Source: Streptomyces sp. NBC_00154
Lineage (GTDB): Bacteria > Actinomycetota > Actinomycetes > Streptomycetales > Streptomycetaceae
Assembly (NCBI RefSeq): GCF_026342835.1
Contig: NZ_JAPEMI010000001.1
Location: 7,880,501-7,944,500 of the forward strand
DNA length: 64,000 nt
Reading direction: 5' to 3'
Under the pieces are notes generated by a model, which was not told the DNA's origin, ran no database searches, and worked only from the letters and a program-made list of their open reading frames with translations. Shown here piece by piece: positions 1 to 7,371 of the stretch. A program made the translations under genes and the position numbers. Every line of letters begins with the position of its first letter. The stretch's first letter is position 1.

Positions 1-237
1 ATCATCGCCGCCGCTACCTGGCTCACCGGCTGTGAGGGCTTCCGTGGCCGGTGAATCACTCCACCAGTGCAAACGGGACTGGTATCGGGCTGAGGTTGAG
101 TCAGTGGGGTTTGCCGCAAGGGCGGCGGCGCCCGGTGCAGGCAAGGAGATCTGGCCTGCACCCCTTGACCGCACCCGACCGAATATTCTTCATGCGTGCG
201 CACATGGACATGACATGTCGGGGGTACGCGGAGCCTG

Positions 238-537
238 CACAGACTGATCCGGCACTGGGCGCGGAAGAACCGGGTCGAGCTGTGCTTCACCCCGACCTAC
301 GCGTCCTGGGCTAATCCGATCGAAGCCCACTTCGGGCCTCTGCGGCAGTTCACCGTCGCCAACTCCAACCACCGCAACCACACGGTCCAGACCCGGGCCC
401 TGCACGCCTACCTGCGCTGGCGCAACAAGAACGCCCGCCACCCCGACGTGCTCGCCGCCCAGCGCCGCGAGCGGGCCCGGATCCGCAGCGAGAAGGGCAT
501 CCGATGGGGCGGACGCCCCCTCGCCTCCGCGGCCTGA
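238..537 (+). pseudogene. IS630-type transposase, C-terminal fragment
   Basis: About 99 codons are open up to the TGA at 535-537 and read like the last third of a DDE transposase of the IS630 superfamily: a FTPTYASWANPIE block, which holds the third acidic catalytic residue, followed by a basic LRWRNKNARHPDV tail. The first two catalytic aspartates and the start are missing, and the DNA before about 235 has no matching frame. It is a different IS630 lineage from the element at 1442-2686. Confidence 0.7.
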
Positions 538-568
538 GGAACCCGGCGAACCTCATCCGGTCACAGGA

Positions 569-1165
569 TCAGCCGGCGTAGGGGTTACCGCCGAGCCACG
601 TGGTGCCGTCGATCAGTTCGCGTGCCGCGTCCAAGTGGCCGCTGTGGCACGCGACTTCGGTGAGCACATGGATCAGAATGCGCCGCACATCAGGCAGTCG
701 CCAGGTCGGCCAGTACTCCACAGGCCAAGCAGCCGGCTCCTGGTCGAGCGCGGTGGCGGCGAGCACGGCGTCCGCCGCCGTGATGGCTGCCCGGTAATCG
801 GCGAAGACCTGCTCGGCGCTCATCCCCTCGGGCACGTACCAGTGCGCCTCCGCGCCCGCAGTGAGCTGTCCGGCCACATCCGGATCGCCAGCGATCACCC
901 CGCGGAACCAGAAGCGTTCGACGTCCACGGTGAGGTGACGCAGCAACGCCAGACAGCTCCAGCCACTGGGCAGGACCGGCCGCCGCAGATCCTCCTCCGA
1001 CAGCCCTTCGAGAACTCCGATGACGTGATTGCGCTGGCGGTCAAGAGCGCTCTTGAGGGCGTCGAGTTCGGCGTTCACCGCAGGGTGCGCAGATCGGCGA
1101 GGCGTTCCAGGGCCCCCGCCAGCTATCTCTCCCAGCTCTCCTGTCGTACCTGTTGCACTCGTCAT
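569..1165 (-). CDS. DinB/DUF664-family protein
   Basis: A 198-residue protein of the DinB-like four-helix superfamily (DUF664, related to mycothiol-dependent enzymes). The visible signature is WSCLALLRHLTVDVERFW in the middle and a terminal IHVLTEVACHSGHLDAAREL helix; the spaced histidines are the usual metal ligands. The ATG at 1165 is preferred because GGAGG lies 8 bases upstream; an in-frame ATG ten codons earlier has no such site. Members are metal-dependent thiol transferases or unknowns, so the substrate cannot be given. It stands alone between two IS630 remnants. Confidence 0.75.
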   Translation of the reverse strand: MTSATGTTGELGEIAGGGPGTPRRSAHPAVNAELDALKSALDRQRNHVIGVLEGLSEEDLRRPVLPSGWSCLALLRHLTVDVERFWFRGVIAGDPDVAGQLTAGAEAHWYVPEGMSAEQVFADYRAAITAADAVLAATALDQEPAAWPVEYWPTWRLPDVRRILIHVLTEVACHSGHLDAARELIDGTTWLGGNPYAG

Positions 1166-1455
1166 AACGCGCGCCTCCGGTCTCCTGCAGATCATCTGCG
1201 GCCTGGACGCTACACCGGGGCTACGACAACACCTGGCCGAGCACGTACGAGGCTCGCCCTACGCAAACCCCCACCGATCCAGTTCTGTCGCCAGCACCAC
1301 ATGCCTCCGGTGCGCGATGACCTCCTGCGAGAAGTAGTCGCGCCAGCTGCGGGCTCTTCTCCTACGTCGACTGCCCCGGCCGCTCAGCGCCACGTCGTCC
1401 GGTACCCGCCAACCCGGCAAACCTTGCCGGTCAGCGCACTAGTAGACCGTCGCGG

Positions 1456-2597
1456 CTAATTTTTGGGATAGAGGTGGCGCAGTTTGATGCGTGCGTCGTG
1501 GGTGGTGAACTGCCAGTCGACCTGACGTTGGTCGGTGTTGGTGGCGTTCTGCCAGGCCGAGAGTTCGGTGTTGAGGTTGTCGAGGTCACCGATCCGGCGG
1601 TCGAGGCATTGCCGGGTCAGCGCGGAGAGTTCGATCTCGGCGATGTTGAGCCATGACCCGTGTTTGGGCGTGTGATGGATCTCGAGGCGCTGGGCCAGGG
1701 CGAATGCTTCTTCTGGTTCGAATGCCTCGTACAGTGAGGCGATGCCGTGGGTGTTGAGGTTGTCCATCACCAGCACCACGGATTCGACGTCGGGGTAATC
1801 CACGCTCAGCAGCTGCTTGACCTGGCCGGCCCAGTCGATCCGGGTCCGCTGGGACAGCGCCTGGACTCGACGCCACCCGCGAAGGGGTTCGACCCACACG
1901 AAGATCGAGCACGTGCCGCAGCGGATGTACTCGCTGTCCTGGCAGGCATCGCGACCAGGGCGGGCCGGGAGCGGGTCGCGGACATGGTCGAGGAGCTGGT
2001 AGGGCTTCTCGTCCATGCACACCACGGGACGTGCCGGATCGTAGGGCCGGGCATAGATGGCCAGCACGTCTTCCATCCGGGCCGCGAACTCCGCGTTCGC
2101 TCGCGGTGGGATGGTCCAGCACTTTCTCAGATGAGGACGCAGTTGCGTTTTTTTAAGACCCGCCCGATGGTGGAGTGGTCCAGATCGGGGATGTCCTCGA
2201 CCAGCGCGACGTGCTTCTCCAACAGCCGCAGCGACCACCGGGCATAGCCCTGGGGTGGCTGTGAGCACGCCATCGCGATCAGCCGGGCTTCGACCTCGCC
2301 GGTCACCGGCGAGGGCACCGGCGGGAGGTCGCGCTTCTTCCGCGCGATCGTGGCGTGAACATCGCCACCGGTCTCGGCGAAACGCTTGGCGACCAGCCGC
2401 AACGTCTCACCGGAGACACCGAGCCGGGCCGCGATCGCCTCCTTGGTGTCCACCTCACCCACCGAGCTGTCCAGTGCAAGCAGCACCCGCGCACGCATGA
2501 TCATCGAGGCCCCACGAACACCCGTCGTGGTCACTCGGACCAGCTCCTCACGATCCTGCGCGGTCAACCTGACCGGCCGCTTCTTCTGCGAACCCAC
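1456..2597 (-). CDS. IS630 transposase in two overlapping frames (-1 frameshift)
   Basis: The upstream frame holds the N-terminal helix-turn-helix region (RPVRLTAQDREEL, then TKEAIAARLGVSGETLRL) and stops shortly after LKKRNC. The downstream frame overlaps it and holds the DDE domain: VCMDEKPYQLL (first D), VLVMDNLNTH (second D) and HTPKHGSWLNIAEIE (third acid). The frames join at a run of seven A followed by C on the minus strand, where LKKR becomes LKKTQLRPH after a -1 slip. All catalytic blocks are present, so the enzyme is probably made by programmed frameshifting. GTG 2597 is a plausible start; an ATG at 2681 lies in the terminal repeat. Confidence 0.8.
2148..2154 (-). other. Probable -1 ribosomal slippage site in the IS630 transposase
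   Basis: On the minus strand the mRNA reads TTA AAA AAA CGC in the upstream frame. Seven A plus C give a slippery heptamer of the A AAA AAC type. Slipping back one base changes frame exactly where the two transposase halves overlap, and the upstream frame ends at a TGA within a few codons. Slippery A-runs at such overlaps are known in this family; use of this one is inferred. Confidence 0.65.
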
Positions 2598-2689
2598 AAC
2601 AACAGTCCTATCTGGCAAAGGGGAAGGAATCTGCCAGACACCAACCTCCCAGTCAGGTGCACCATAACTAAGCGGCGACACGCTACTAG

Positions 2690-4131
2690 TAGGGCTTGGT
2701 CAGGTCGGTTGTGGTGGTGCGTGTCCTGCAGGTCCGGTGTGGCGTTGAGAGTGTGTGACTCCGGACGAGATTGCTGTGGTGCGTGGCGAGTTGGAGACGT
2801 TCGCGGCGGAGGTGTTCGAGCCGTTTGCGCGAAAGGATCAGCGCCGGTGGGGGCAGGTATATCTGCGGGGGCTGCTGACCGACGGGCAGCGTAAGTCGGT
2901 CGAGCCGATGGCCGCCCGGCTCGGGGAGGACGGCAATCGTCAGGCACTGGCCAACTTCATCACCACCAGCCCCTGGGACCCCGCGCACATCCGGGCCCAG
3001 CTGGCCTGGCGGATGGAGGAGGCGATCGGGCCGGAGGCCCTGGTCTTCGACGACACCGGGTTTTTGAAGGACGGGACCGCGTCGGCGTGTGTGTCGCGGC
3101 AGTACACCGGCACCGCGGGCAAGGTCACCAACTGCCAGGTCGGCGTCTCACTCCACCTCGCGTCCGACCACGCCTCGGCGGCGGTCAACTGGCGGCTGTT
3201 CCTGCCCGGGACATGGGATCCCGCCTCACCGAAGGCCGATGCGGGCAAGGTCGCCCGCCGTGCCGCCTGCGGCATCCCGGACGATGTCGGGCATGTGGAG
3301 AAGTGGCAGCTGGCCCTGGACATGCTCGACGAGACCCGCTCCTGGGGGATCGAGGTGCCGCTGGCCGTCGCGGACGCCGGATACGGCGATGCCGCCGCGT
3401 TCCGGCACGGACTGCAGGCCCGCGGCCTGAACTACGTGGTGGGGATCTCCACCACGCTGTCGGCCCAGCCCGCCGGCGCGGTGCCGGTGGCCGAGCCGTA
3501 CTCGGGGTCCGGACGCCCGCCGGTGGCGAAGTATCCCGACAAGCCGCGGCCGGTGAAGGAGCTGGTCATCGCGGCGGGCCGGAAGGCGGCCAGGCCGGTG
3601 CAGTGGCGGGAGGGCTCCCGGCCCGGCACCGGCCGCTCGGGCCGCAAGCGGATGTACTCCCGCTTCGTGGCCTTGCGCATCCGGCCTGCCGGACGCGAGA
3701 TCCGCCAGGCCACCGACGGCCCGGAACTGCCGGAGTGCTGGCTGCTGGCCGAATGGCCCGCCGGTGAGAGCGAGCCGGTGCAGTTCTGGCTGTCCGACCT
3801 GCCCTCCGGCATGCCTCTGACCACGCTGGTCCGGCTCGCCAAACTCCGCTGGCGCATCGAACACGACTACCGGGAGATGAAACAGGCCCTGGGACTTGCC
3901 CACTTCGAGGGCCGCACCTGGAACGGCTGGCACCACCACGTCACCCTCGTCTCCGTCGCGCACGCCTTCTGCACCCTGCAACGACTGGCCCGGGCCCCAA
4001 AAGACGCGGCGCCGGCCTGAGCCTCTACCAGGTCGTCCGCGAGCTGCAGATACTCCTCGCCCTCTGGACCGGTGCCTGCCCCACCTGCCACCGCAACATA
4101 CCCACACCGATACGAACCTGACCAAGCCCTA
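2690..4131 (+). mobile_element. IS701-family insertion sequence, copy 1 (1,442 bp)
   Basis: The element begins TAGGGCTTGGTCAGG and ends CCTGACCAAGCCCTA, a perfect 15-bp inverted repeat, and is flanked by the duplicated target CTAG at 2686-2689 and 4132-4135. It has the same length as the inverted copy at 12039-13480, and the encoded proteins are identical. The two copies bracket about 7.9 kb, so they could in principle move together as a composite element. Confidence 0.9.
2755..4020 (+). CDS. IS701-family DDE transposase, copy 1
   Basis: A 421-residue transposase of usual length for the family, beginning with GTG at 2755. The catalytic blocks are ALVFDDTGFLKDG (first D), PLAVADAGYGD (second D) and LRWRIEHDYREMKQALGLAHFEGR (glutamate). 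The frame is intact. About 110 bp of non-coding DNA separate its stop from the right end. It is identical to the protein at 12150-13415, so this is a recently active element. Confidence 0.93.
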   Translation: MTPDEIAVVRGELETFAAEVFEPFARKDQRRWGQVYLRGLLTDGQRKSVEPMAARLGEDGNRQALANFITTSPWDPAHIRAQLAWRMEEAIGPEALVFDDTGFLKDGTASACVSRQYTGTAGKVTNCQVGVSLHLASDHASAAVNWRLFLPGTWDPASPKADAGKVARRAACGIPDDVGHVEKWQLALDMLDETRSWGIEVPLAVADAGYGDAAAFRHGLQARGLNYVVGISTTLSAQPAGAVPVAEPYSGSGRPPVAKYPDKPRPVKELVIAAGRKAARPVQWREGSRPGTGRSGRKRMYSRFVALRIRPAGREIRQATDGPELPECWLLAEWPAGESEPVQFWLSDLPSGMPLTTLVRLAKLRWRIEHDYREMKQALGLAHFEGRTWNGWHHHVTLVSVAHAFCTLQRLARAPKDAAPA

Positions 4132-4135
4132 CTAG
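4132..4135. repeat. Shared CTAG target between IS701 copy 1 and the IS1182 element
   Basis: This CTAG is at once the right target duplication of IS701 copy 1 and the left one of the IS1182 element that begins at 4136. The matching CTAG on the far side (12035-12038) plays the same double role for IS1182 and IS701 copy 2. Confidence 0.8.
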
Positions 4136-4198
4136 AAGACTGCTGAAAATCTCGGGTTCTGCCCCCGGCTTGGTGGAGCCGAGGCCAGTCTTGTGGGC

Positions 4199-4338
4199 AT
4201 GCAGGGGGAATGGGCTGGGGAGACGGTCGGGCCGGATGTGTGGGAGACCTGCCGGGAGTTGATCCCGGCAGGGAGCGTGTTCGCGTTCCTGGCCGAGCAT
4301 AGGGAAGCGCTGTTCCCGCCGGGGACGTTCGCCGACAT
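4199..4338 (+). pseudogene. IS1182 transposase, 5' part, cut by the Tn3 element
   Basis: From ATG 4199 the frame encodes MQGEWAGETVGPDVWETC and continues to ...LFPPGTFADM, where the Tn3 terminal repeat begins. The same residues occur uninterrupted in the copy at 53671-55251, in which FADM is followed directly by YPSSNGRPSLPP. The continuation lies at 10534-11974. Confidence 0.88.
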
Positions 4339-4382
4339 GGGGTGCCGGTAAGAACGCTGTCACCAGCCGCAAACGGAGGTGA

Positions 4383-5147
4383 TCAGTCCTCTGACCTGGT
4401 GGGTTGGGGCAGTTCCGGCGTGCTCGTCGCCTCAGCGAGTGCGAGGCGACCACCCTTGAGTTCGGGCACGTAGTTGTAGATGGTGTTGCGGGAGACGCCG
4501 AGGAGCTTGGCGATCGAGGTGACGGTGTTCTCCGGGCGGGCGAGTAGGTCGCGGGCGTGACGTACCTGCTCCTCGGTCATCGCCGGCGGGCGGCCGAGTC
4601 GGGCGCCGCGGGCGCGGGCGGCGTCCAGGCCCTCATTGGTGCCCTGCACGATGAGTTCGCGGATGAACTCCGCCAGGGCCGCGAACACGTGGAAGACCAG
4701 GCGCCCGCCGGGCGTGGTCGTGTCGAGTGCCTCGTGCAGCGAGGTGAAGCCGACGCCACGCTTGCGCAGGCCGGACACGATCGCGATGAGGTCCTGGATG
4801 GAGCGGCCGAGCCGGTCCAGTGACGGGACGACGAGGGTGTCGCCCTCGCGCAGGTAGTCGAGGGCCTTACACAGTTCATCGCGTTCGGCGTTCTTGCCGG
4901 ACTTCTTGTCGGAGAAGATCCGGATGCACCTTGCTTCGGTGAGTGCGTGGATCTGCCGGTCGAGCAACTGTCCCTTGGTGGACACGCGTGCGTATCCCAC
5001 GAGGCTGCCGGCCCGTACGGCCGGAACGGGTGCGAGGAGATCGGCGGTGTCGTCGTCCTGGGGTCGCTGCACCTGCCAGATCGTACAGAAAAGGGTGCTC
5101 CTCAGGTTCTTGAGCACATCGACTTTCTGACACCGTTTTATAGGCAT
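4383..5147 (-). CDS. tnpR: Serine recombinase (Tn3-type resolvase)
   Basis: A 254-residue small serine recombinase. The catalytic motif YARVSTKGQ places the nucleophile near residue 56; SLDRLGRSIQDLI and a C-terminal HTH (SIAKLLGVSRNTIYNYV) complete the family pattern. An N-terminal stretch of about 46 residues precedes the catalytic domain and may be over-called; a start nearer VGYARVS would give the usual length. It resolves cointegrates at a res site, which should lie in the divergent gap 5150-5300 where two large dyads are seen. Its C-terminal codons overlap the transposon end. Confidence 0.9.
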   Translation of the reverse strand: MPIKRCQKVDVLKNLRSTLFCTIWQVQRPQDDDTADLLAPVPAVRAGSLVGYARVSTKGQLLDRQIHALTEARCIRIFSDKKSGKNAERDELCKALDYLREGDTLVVPSLDRLGRSIQDLIAIVSGLRKRGVGFTSLHEALDTTTPGGRLVFHVFAALAEFIRELIVQGTNEGLDAARARGARLGRPPAMTEEQVRHARDLLARPENTVTSIAKLLGVSRNTIYNYVPELKGGRLALAEATSTPELPQPTRSED

Positions 5148-5189
5148 GATCCGGCGTCGATACCGCCGCGCGCCGCAGCTTACCGATCT

Positions 5190-5217
5190 TGCTCATCAAT
5201 CGGTCGGTTGATGAGCA
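5190..5217. promoter_or_regulatory. Perfect 10-bp inverted repeat in the resolvase/regulator gap
   Basis: TGCTCATCAA (5190-5199) and TTGATGAGCA (5208-5217) are exact complements separated by 8 bases. The site lies between the divergent resolvase and regulator genes and is a candidate part of the res site or an operator. Confidence 0.55.
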
Positions 5218-5236
5218 GTGGCACCTTGCAGGCAAA

Positions 5237-5284
5237 CCGCAAAGACTTCTTCGCGAAGGAACCTTTACGAAGAACTCTTTGCGG
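5237..5284. promoter_or_regulatory. Probable operator of the ArsR-like regulator
   Basis: Two 17-bp arms, CCGCAAAGACTTCTTCG (5237-5253) and CGAAGAACTCTTTGCGG (5268-5284), are complementary with one mismatch. The right arm ends 15 bases before the regulator's ATG, so a bound dimer would cover the promoter or ribosome landing zone. Autoregulation of the regulator-exporter pair is inferred from position. Confidence 0.6.
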
Positions 5285-5299
5285 TCTAACGTGTGCGGT

Positions 5300-5965
5300 A
5301 TGACCGACGCATCGAAGAGGCCGGATGGCCCGAGGGCTGAAGAAGACTCGATTGTGCTGGATGCCAAGGGGCTGCGTGCCCTGGCACATCCGGTGCGCGT
5401 GCAGCTGGTGGAGCTGCTGCGGAAGTACGGCCCGTCGACGGCTACCCGCCTCGCCGAGCGGCTGGGCGTGAATTCCGGGACGGCTAGCTACCACCTGCGC
5501 CAGCTCGGCGCGGCCGGCTTCGTCGAGGAGGATGCCGAACGCGGCAACGCGCGAGAGCGCTGGTGGCGTTCGGTACATCAGACGACGGAGATCAACGACC
5601 GGGATCTGGCCGATCAAGAGCCCGAGGCCGCGCTGGCGTATCTGCAGTCCGTCGCCGCCACTTACACCCTTCGCACTCAGCAGACGCTGAACGAGCTGCA
5701 GACGATGCCCCGTGCGTGGCATGGCACCTTCGACATGAGCGACTGGGCCCTGCGGCTCACGCCCGAAGAAGCCGTCGCCCTGCGCCAGGAGTTGAGGGCC
5801 GTCATCGCCCGCTACCGGCGGGATACGCCAGAGGCGGCGGCGAGTGCCCCCGAGGGAGCCGAGCGGGTCGCCGTGATCACGCAGGTCCTGCCCGAACTGG
5901 ACGTGCCTGCCGCGTCGTCGCTCCCTACCGGCCCTCAGGAAGCGGAAGGAAGCCCGACGTCATGA
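5300..5965 (+). CDS. ArsR-like winged-helix regulator
   Basis: A 221-residue regulator. Residues about 20-85 form an ArsR/HTH_20 winged helix (ALAHPVRVQLVELLRKYG, then TRLAERLGVNSGTASYHLRQL); the rest is a helical effector or dimer domain ending in a low-complexity tail. The start is set at ATG 5300; an upstream in-frame TTG would read through the dyad and is unlikely. Its stop overlaps the exporter start (ATGA), so the two are translationally coupled, as in repressor-exporter cassettes. No cysteine metal site is evident, so a small-molecule inducer is more likely than a metal. Confidence 0.85.
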   Translation: MTDASKRPDGPRAEEDSIVLDAKGLRALAHPVRVQLVELLRKYGPSTATRLAERLGVNSGTASYHLRQLGAAGFVEEDAERGNARERWWRSVHQTTEINDRDLADQEPEAALAYLQSVAATYTLRTQQTLNELQTMPRAWHGTFDMSDWALRLTPEEAVALRQELRAVIARYRRDTPEAAASAPEGAERVAVITQVLPELDVPAASSLPTGPQEAEGSPTS

Positions 5966-7299
5966 CCGACGACGCCTCGGAGGCCGGCGGCATACCCGGC
6001 AAGAGGTCCTTACGGCCGCTGGCCGGGGTACTGGCGGCCATGGCCGTGTCGCTCACCGGTACGCGGATCTCCGTCGTGGCACTGCCCTGGTTCGTCCTCG
6101 TCACGACCGGTAGCGCCACCCAGACCGGACTGGTCGCCTTCTGTGAGATGACCCCCTACGTGCTGGTTAAGGCGTTCACCGGACCACTGGTGGACCGGAT
6201 CGGCCCCCGGGCCGTTTCCTGGACCACCGATCTGGCCAGCGCGACCGCCGCCGCCGCGGTTCCCCTGCTCCACGCCCTGCACCTGCTGTCCTTTCCGCTC
6301 CTGCTGGTTCTGGTCGCGCTGATCGGCGCGGCCCGCGGCCCCGGCGACCTGGCCAAGGAGGTGATGGTCCCGGAAGCGGCCGAGCACGGCCGGGTGCCGC
6401 TGGAACGGGCCACCGGCCTGTCCGGCGTGACCGAACGGCTCGCCTCCACCATCGGCCTGGCGGTCGGCGGATCCCTGGTGGCGCTGCTCGGTCCTCTGAC
6501 GGGACTTGCCGTCAACGCGGGCTGCTTCGCCCTCGGATCGGTGATCATCAAACTCACGCTGCCGCACGGCATGGGGCACCCAACCGTGGAAGCCCCGTCA
6601 CAGGCCGACGAAACGGAACCGGGCTACTGGCGACGATTCGGCGAGGGCTTCACCTTCCTTCGCGGCGAGCCGTTGCTGCTCACCGTCATTGTCACGATCG
6701 GCATCACCAACCTGCTGAACGCGGCGATCACCACGGTGCTCATCCCCGTCTGGGCCAGAGAGTCCGGCAACGGGCCGGCCGCGATCGGTCTGATGGGCAG
6801 TGTGATGGGGGCCGCGGCGGTCGGCGGGAGCCTGATCGCCGCGGCGGTCGCGCACCGGCTGCGGCGGCGGATGGTGTTCTTCGCCGGGTTCCTGCTGGCC
6901 GGGGCACCGAGGTTCCTGATCCTCGCCTTCGATGCCCCGCTGGGGGCGGTACTGGCCGTCTTCGCGGTCAGCGGATTCGGTGCCGGCTTCATCAACCCCG
7001 TGCTGGGGGCCGTCCTCTTCGAGCGAGTGCCGCGCCGGATGCTGGGCCGGGTCAACGCCCTCGGTGACTCTCTGTCCTGGGCCGGTATCCCTCTCGGCGG
7101 CCTGCTCGCCGGGTCGGCGGTGGCCGCTGTCGGACTCGCGCCGGTGCTGCTCGTCTGCGGGGCCGCGTACTTCCTCACCACGAATCTGGCGGGACTGCGG
7201 CCGGAGTGGCGGGAGATGGACCGTACGCGTGGGCGGGGCGTCCGGAAGCCGCATTCCAAGGAAGACGCCTCACAAGGCAGTGCGAATGTAGCGACATGA
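5962..7299 (+). CDS. MFS transporter (transposon cargo)
   Basis: A 445-residue, roughly twelve-helix major facilitator protein of the MFS_1/MFS_3 drug-exporter type. A short basic N-terminus is followed by helices from LAGVLAAMAVSLTGTRISVVALPWFVLV, the loop GPLVDRIGPRAVSW between helices 2 and 3, and a central basic loop (YWRRFGEGFTFLRGEP). It starts 4 bp inside the regulator stop, with GGAAGGAAG about 9 bases upstream. It is probably an efflux pump; the drug cannot be read from sequence. Confidence 0.88.
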   Translation: MTDDASEAGGIPGKRSLRPLAGVLAAMAVSLTGTRISVVALPWFVLVTTGSATQTGLVAFCEMTPYVLVKAFTGPLVDRIGPRAVSWTTDLASATAAAAVPLLHALHLLSFPLLLVLVALIGAARGPGDLAKEVMVPEAAEHGRVPLERATGLSGVTERLASTIGLAVGGSLVALLGPLTGLAVNAGCFALGSVIIKLTLPHGMGHPTVEAPSQADETEPGYWRRFGEGFTFLRGEPLLLTVIVTIGITNLLNAAITTVLIPVWARESGNGPAAIGLMGSVMGAAAVGGSLIAAAVAHRLRRRMVFFAGFLLAGAPRFLILAFDAPLGAVLAVFAVSGFGAGFINPVLGAVLFERVPRRMLGRVNALGDSLSWAGIPLGGLLAGSAVAAVGLAPVLLVCGAAYFLTTNLAGLRPEWREMDRTRGRGVRKPHSKEDASQGSANVAT

Positions 7300-7306
7300 C
7301 GTTTAC

Positions 7307-7344
7307 GGGAGGGAGGTGGACCATCTGGTTTCCTTCTCCCTCCC
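7307..7344. terminator. Bidirectional terminator between exporter and tnpA
   Basis: GGGAGGGAG (7307-7315) pairs with CTCCCTCCC (7336-7344) in the short gap between the convergent exporter and tnpA genes. Confidence 0.5.
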
Positions 7345-7371
7345 ACCGCTCCTTCTGACCTCGCCCACGCT

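Larger units (their letters stand above)
1442..2686 (-). mobile_element. IS630-family insertion sequence, 1,245 bp, complete
   Basis: The ends match as imperfect inverted repeats: GTAGACCGTCGCGGCT at 1442-1457 against the complement of AGCGGCGACACGCTAC at 2671-2686. A TA dinucleotide lies directly outside each end (1440-1441 and 2687-2688), as expected for this family. Because the element begins with G and ends with C, and is preceded by C and followed by G, a CTAG is recreated at both borders. Its transposase needs a -1 frameshift. Confidence 0.85.

Noticed and set aside
5189..5299. Upstream extension of the ArsR-like regulator from TTG 5189
   Set aside because: It would translate through the large inverted repeat and adds residues unlike the family; ATG 5300 gives the normal length.
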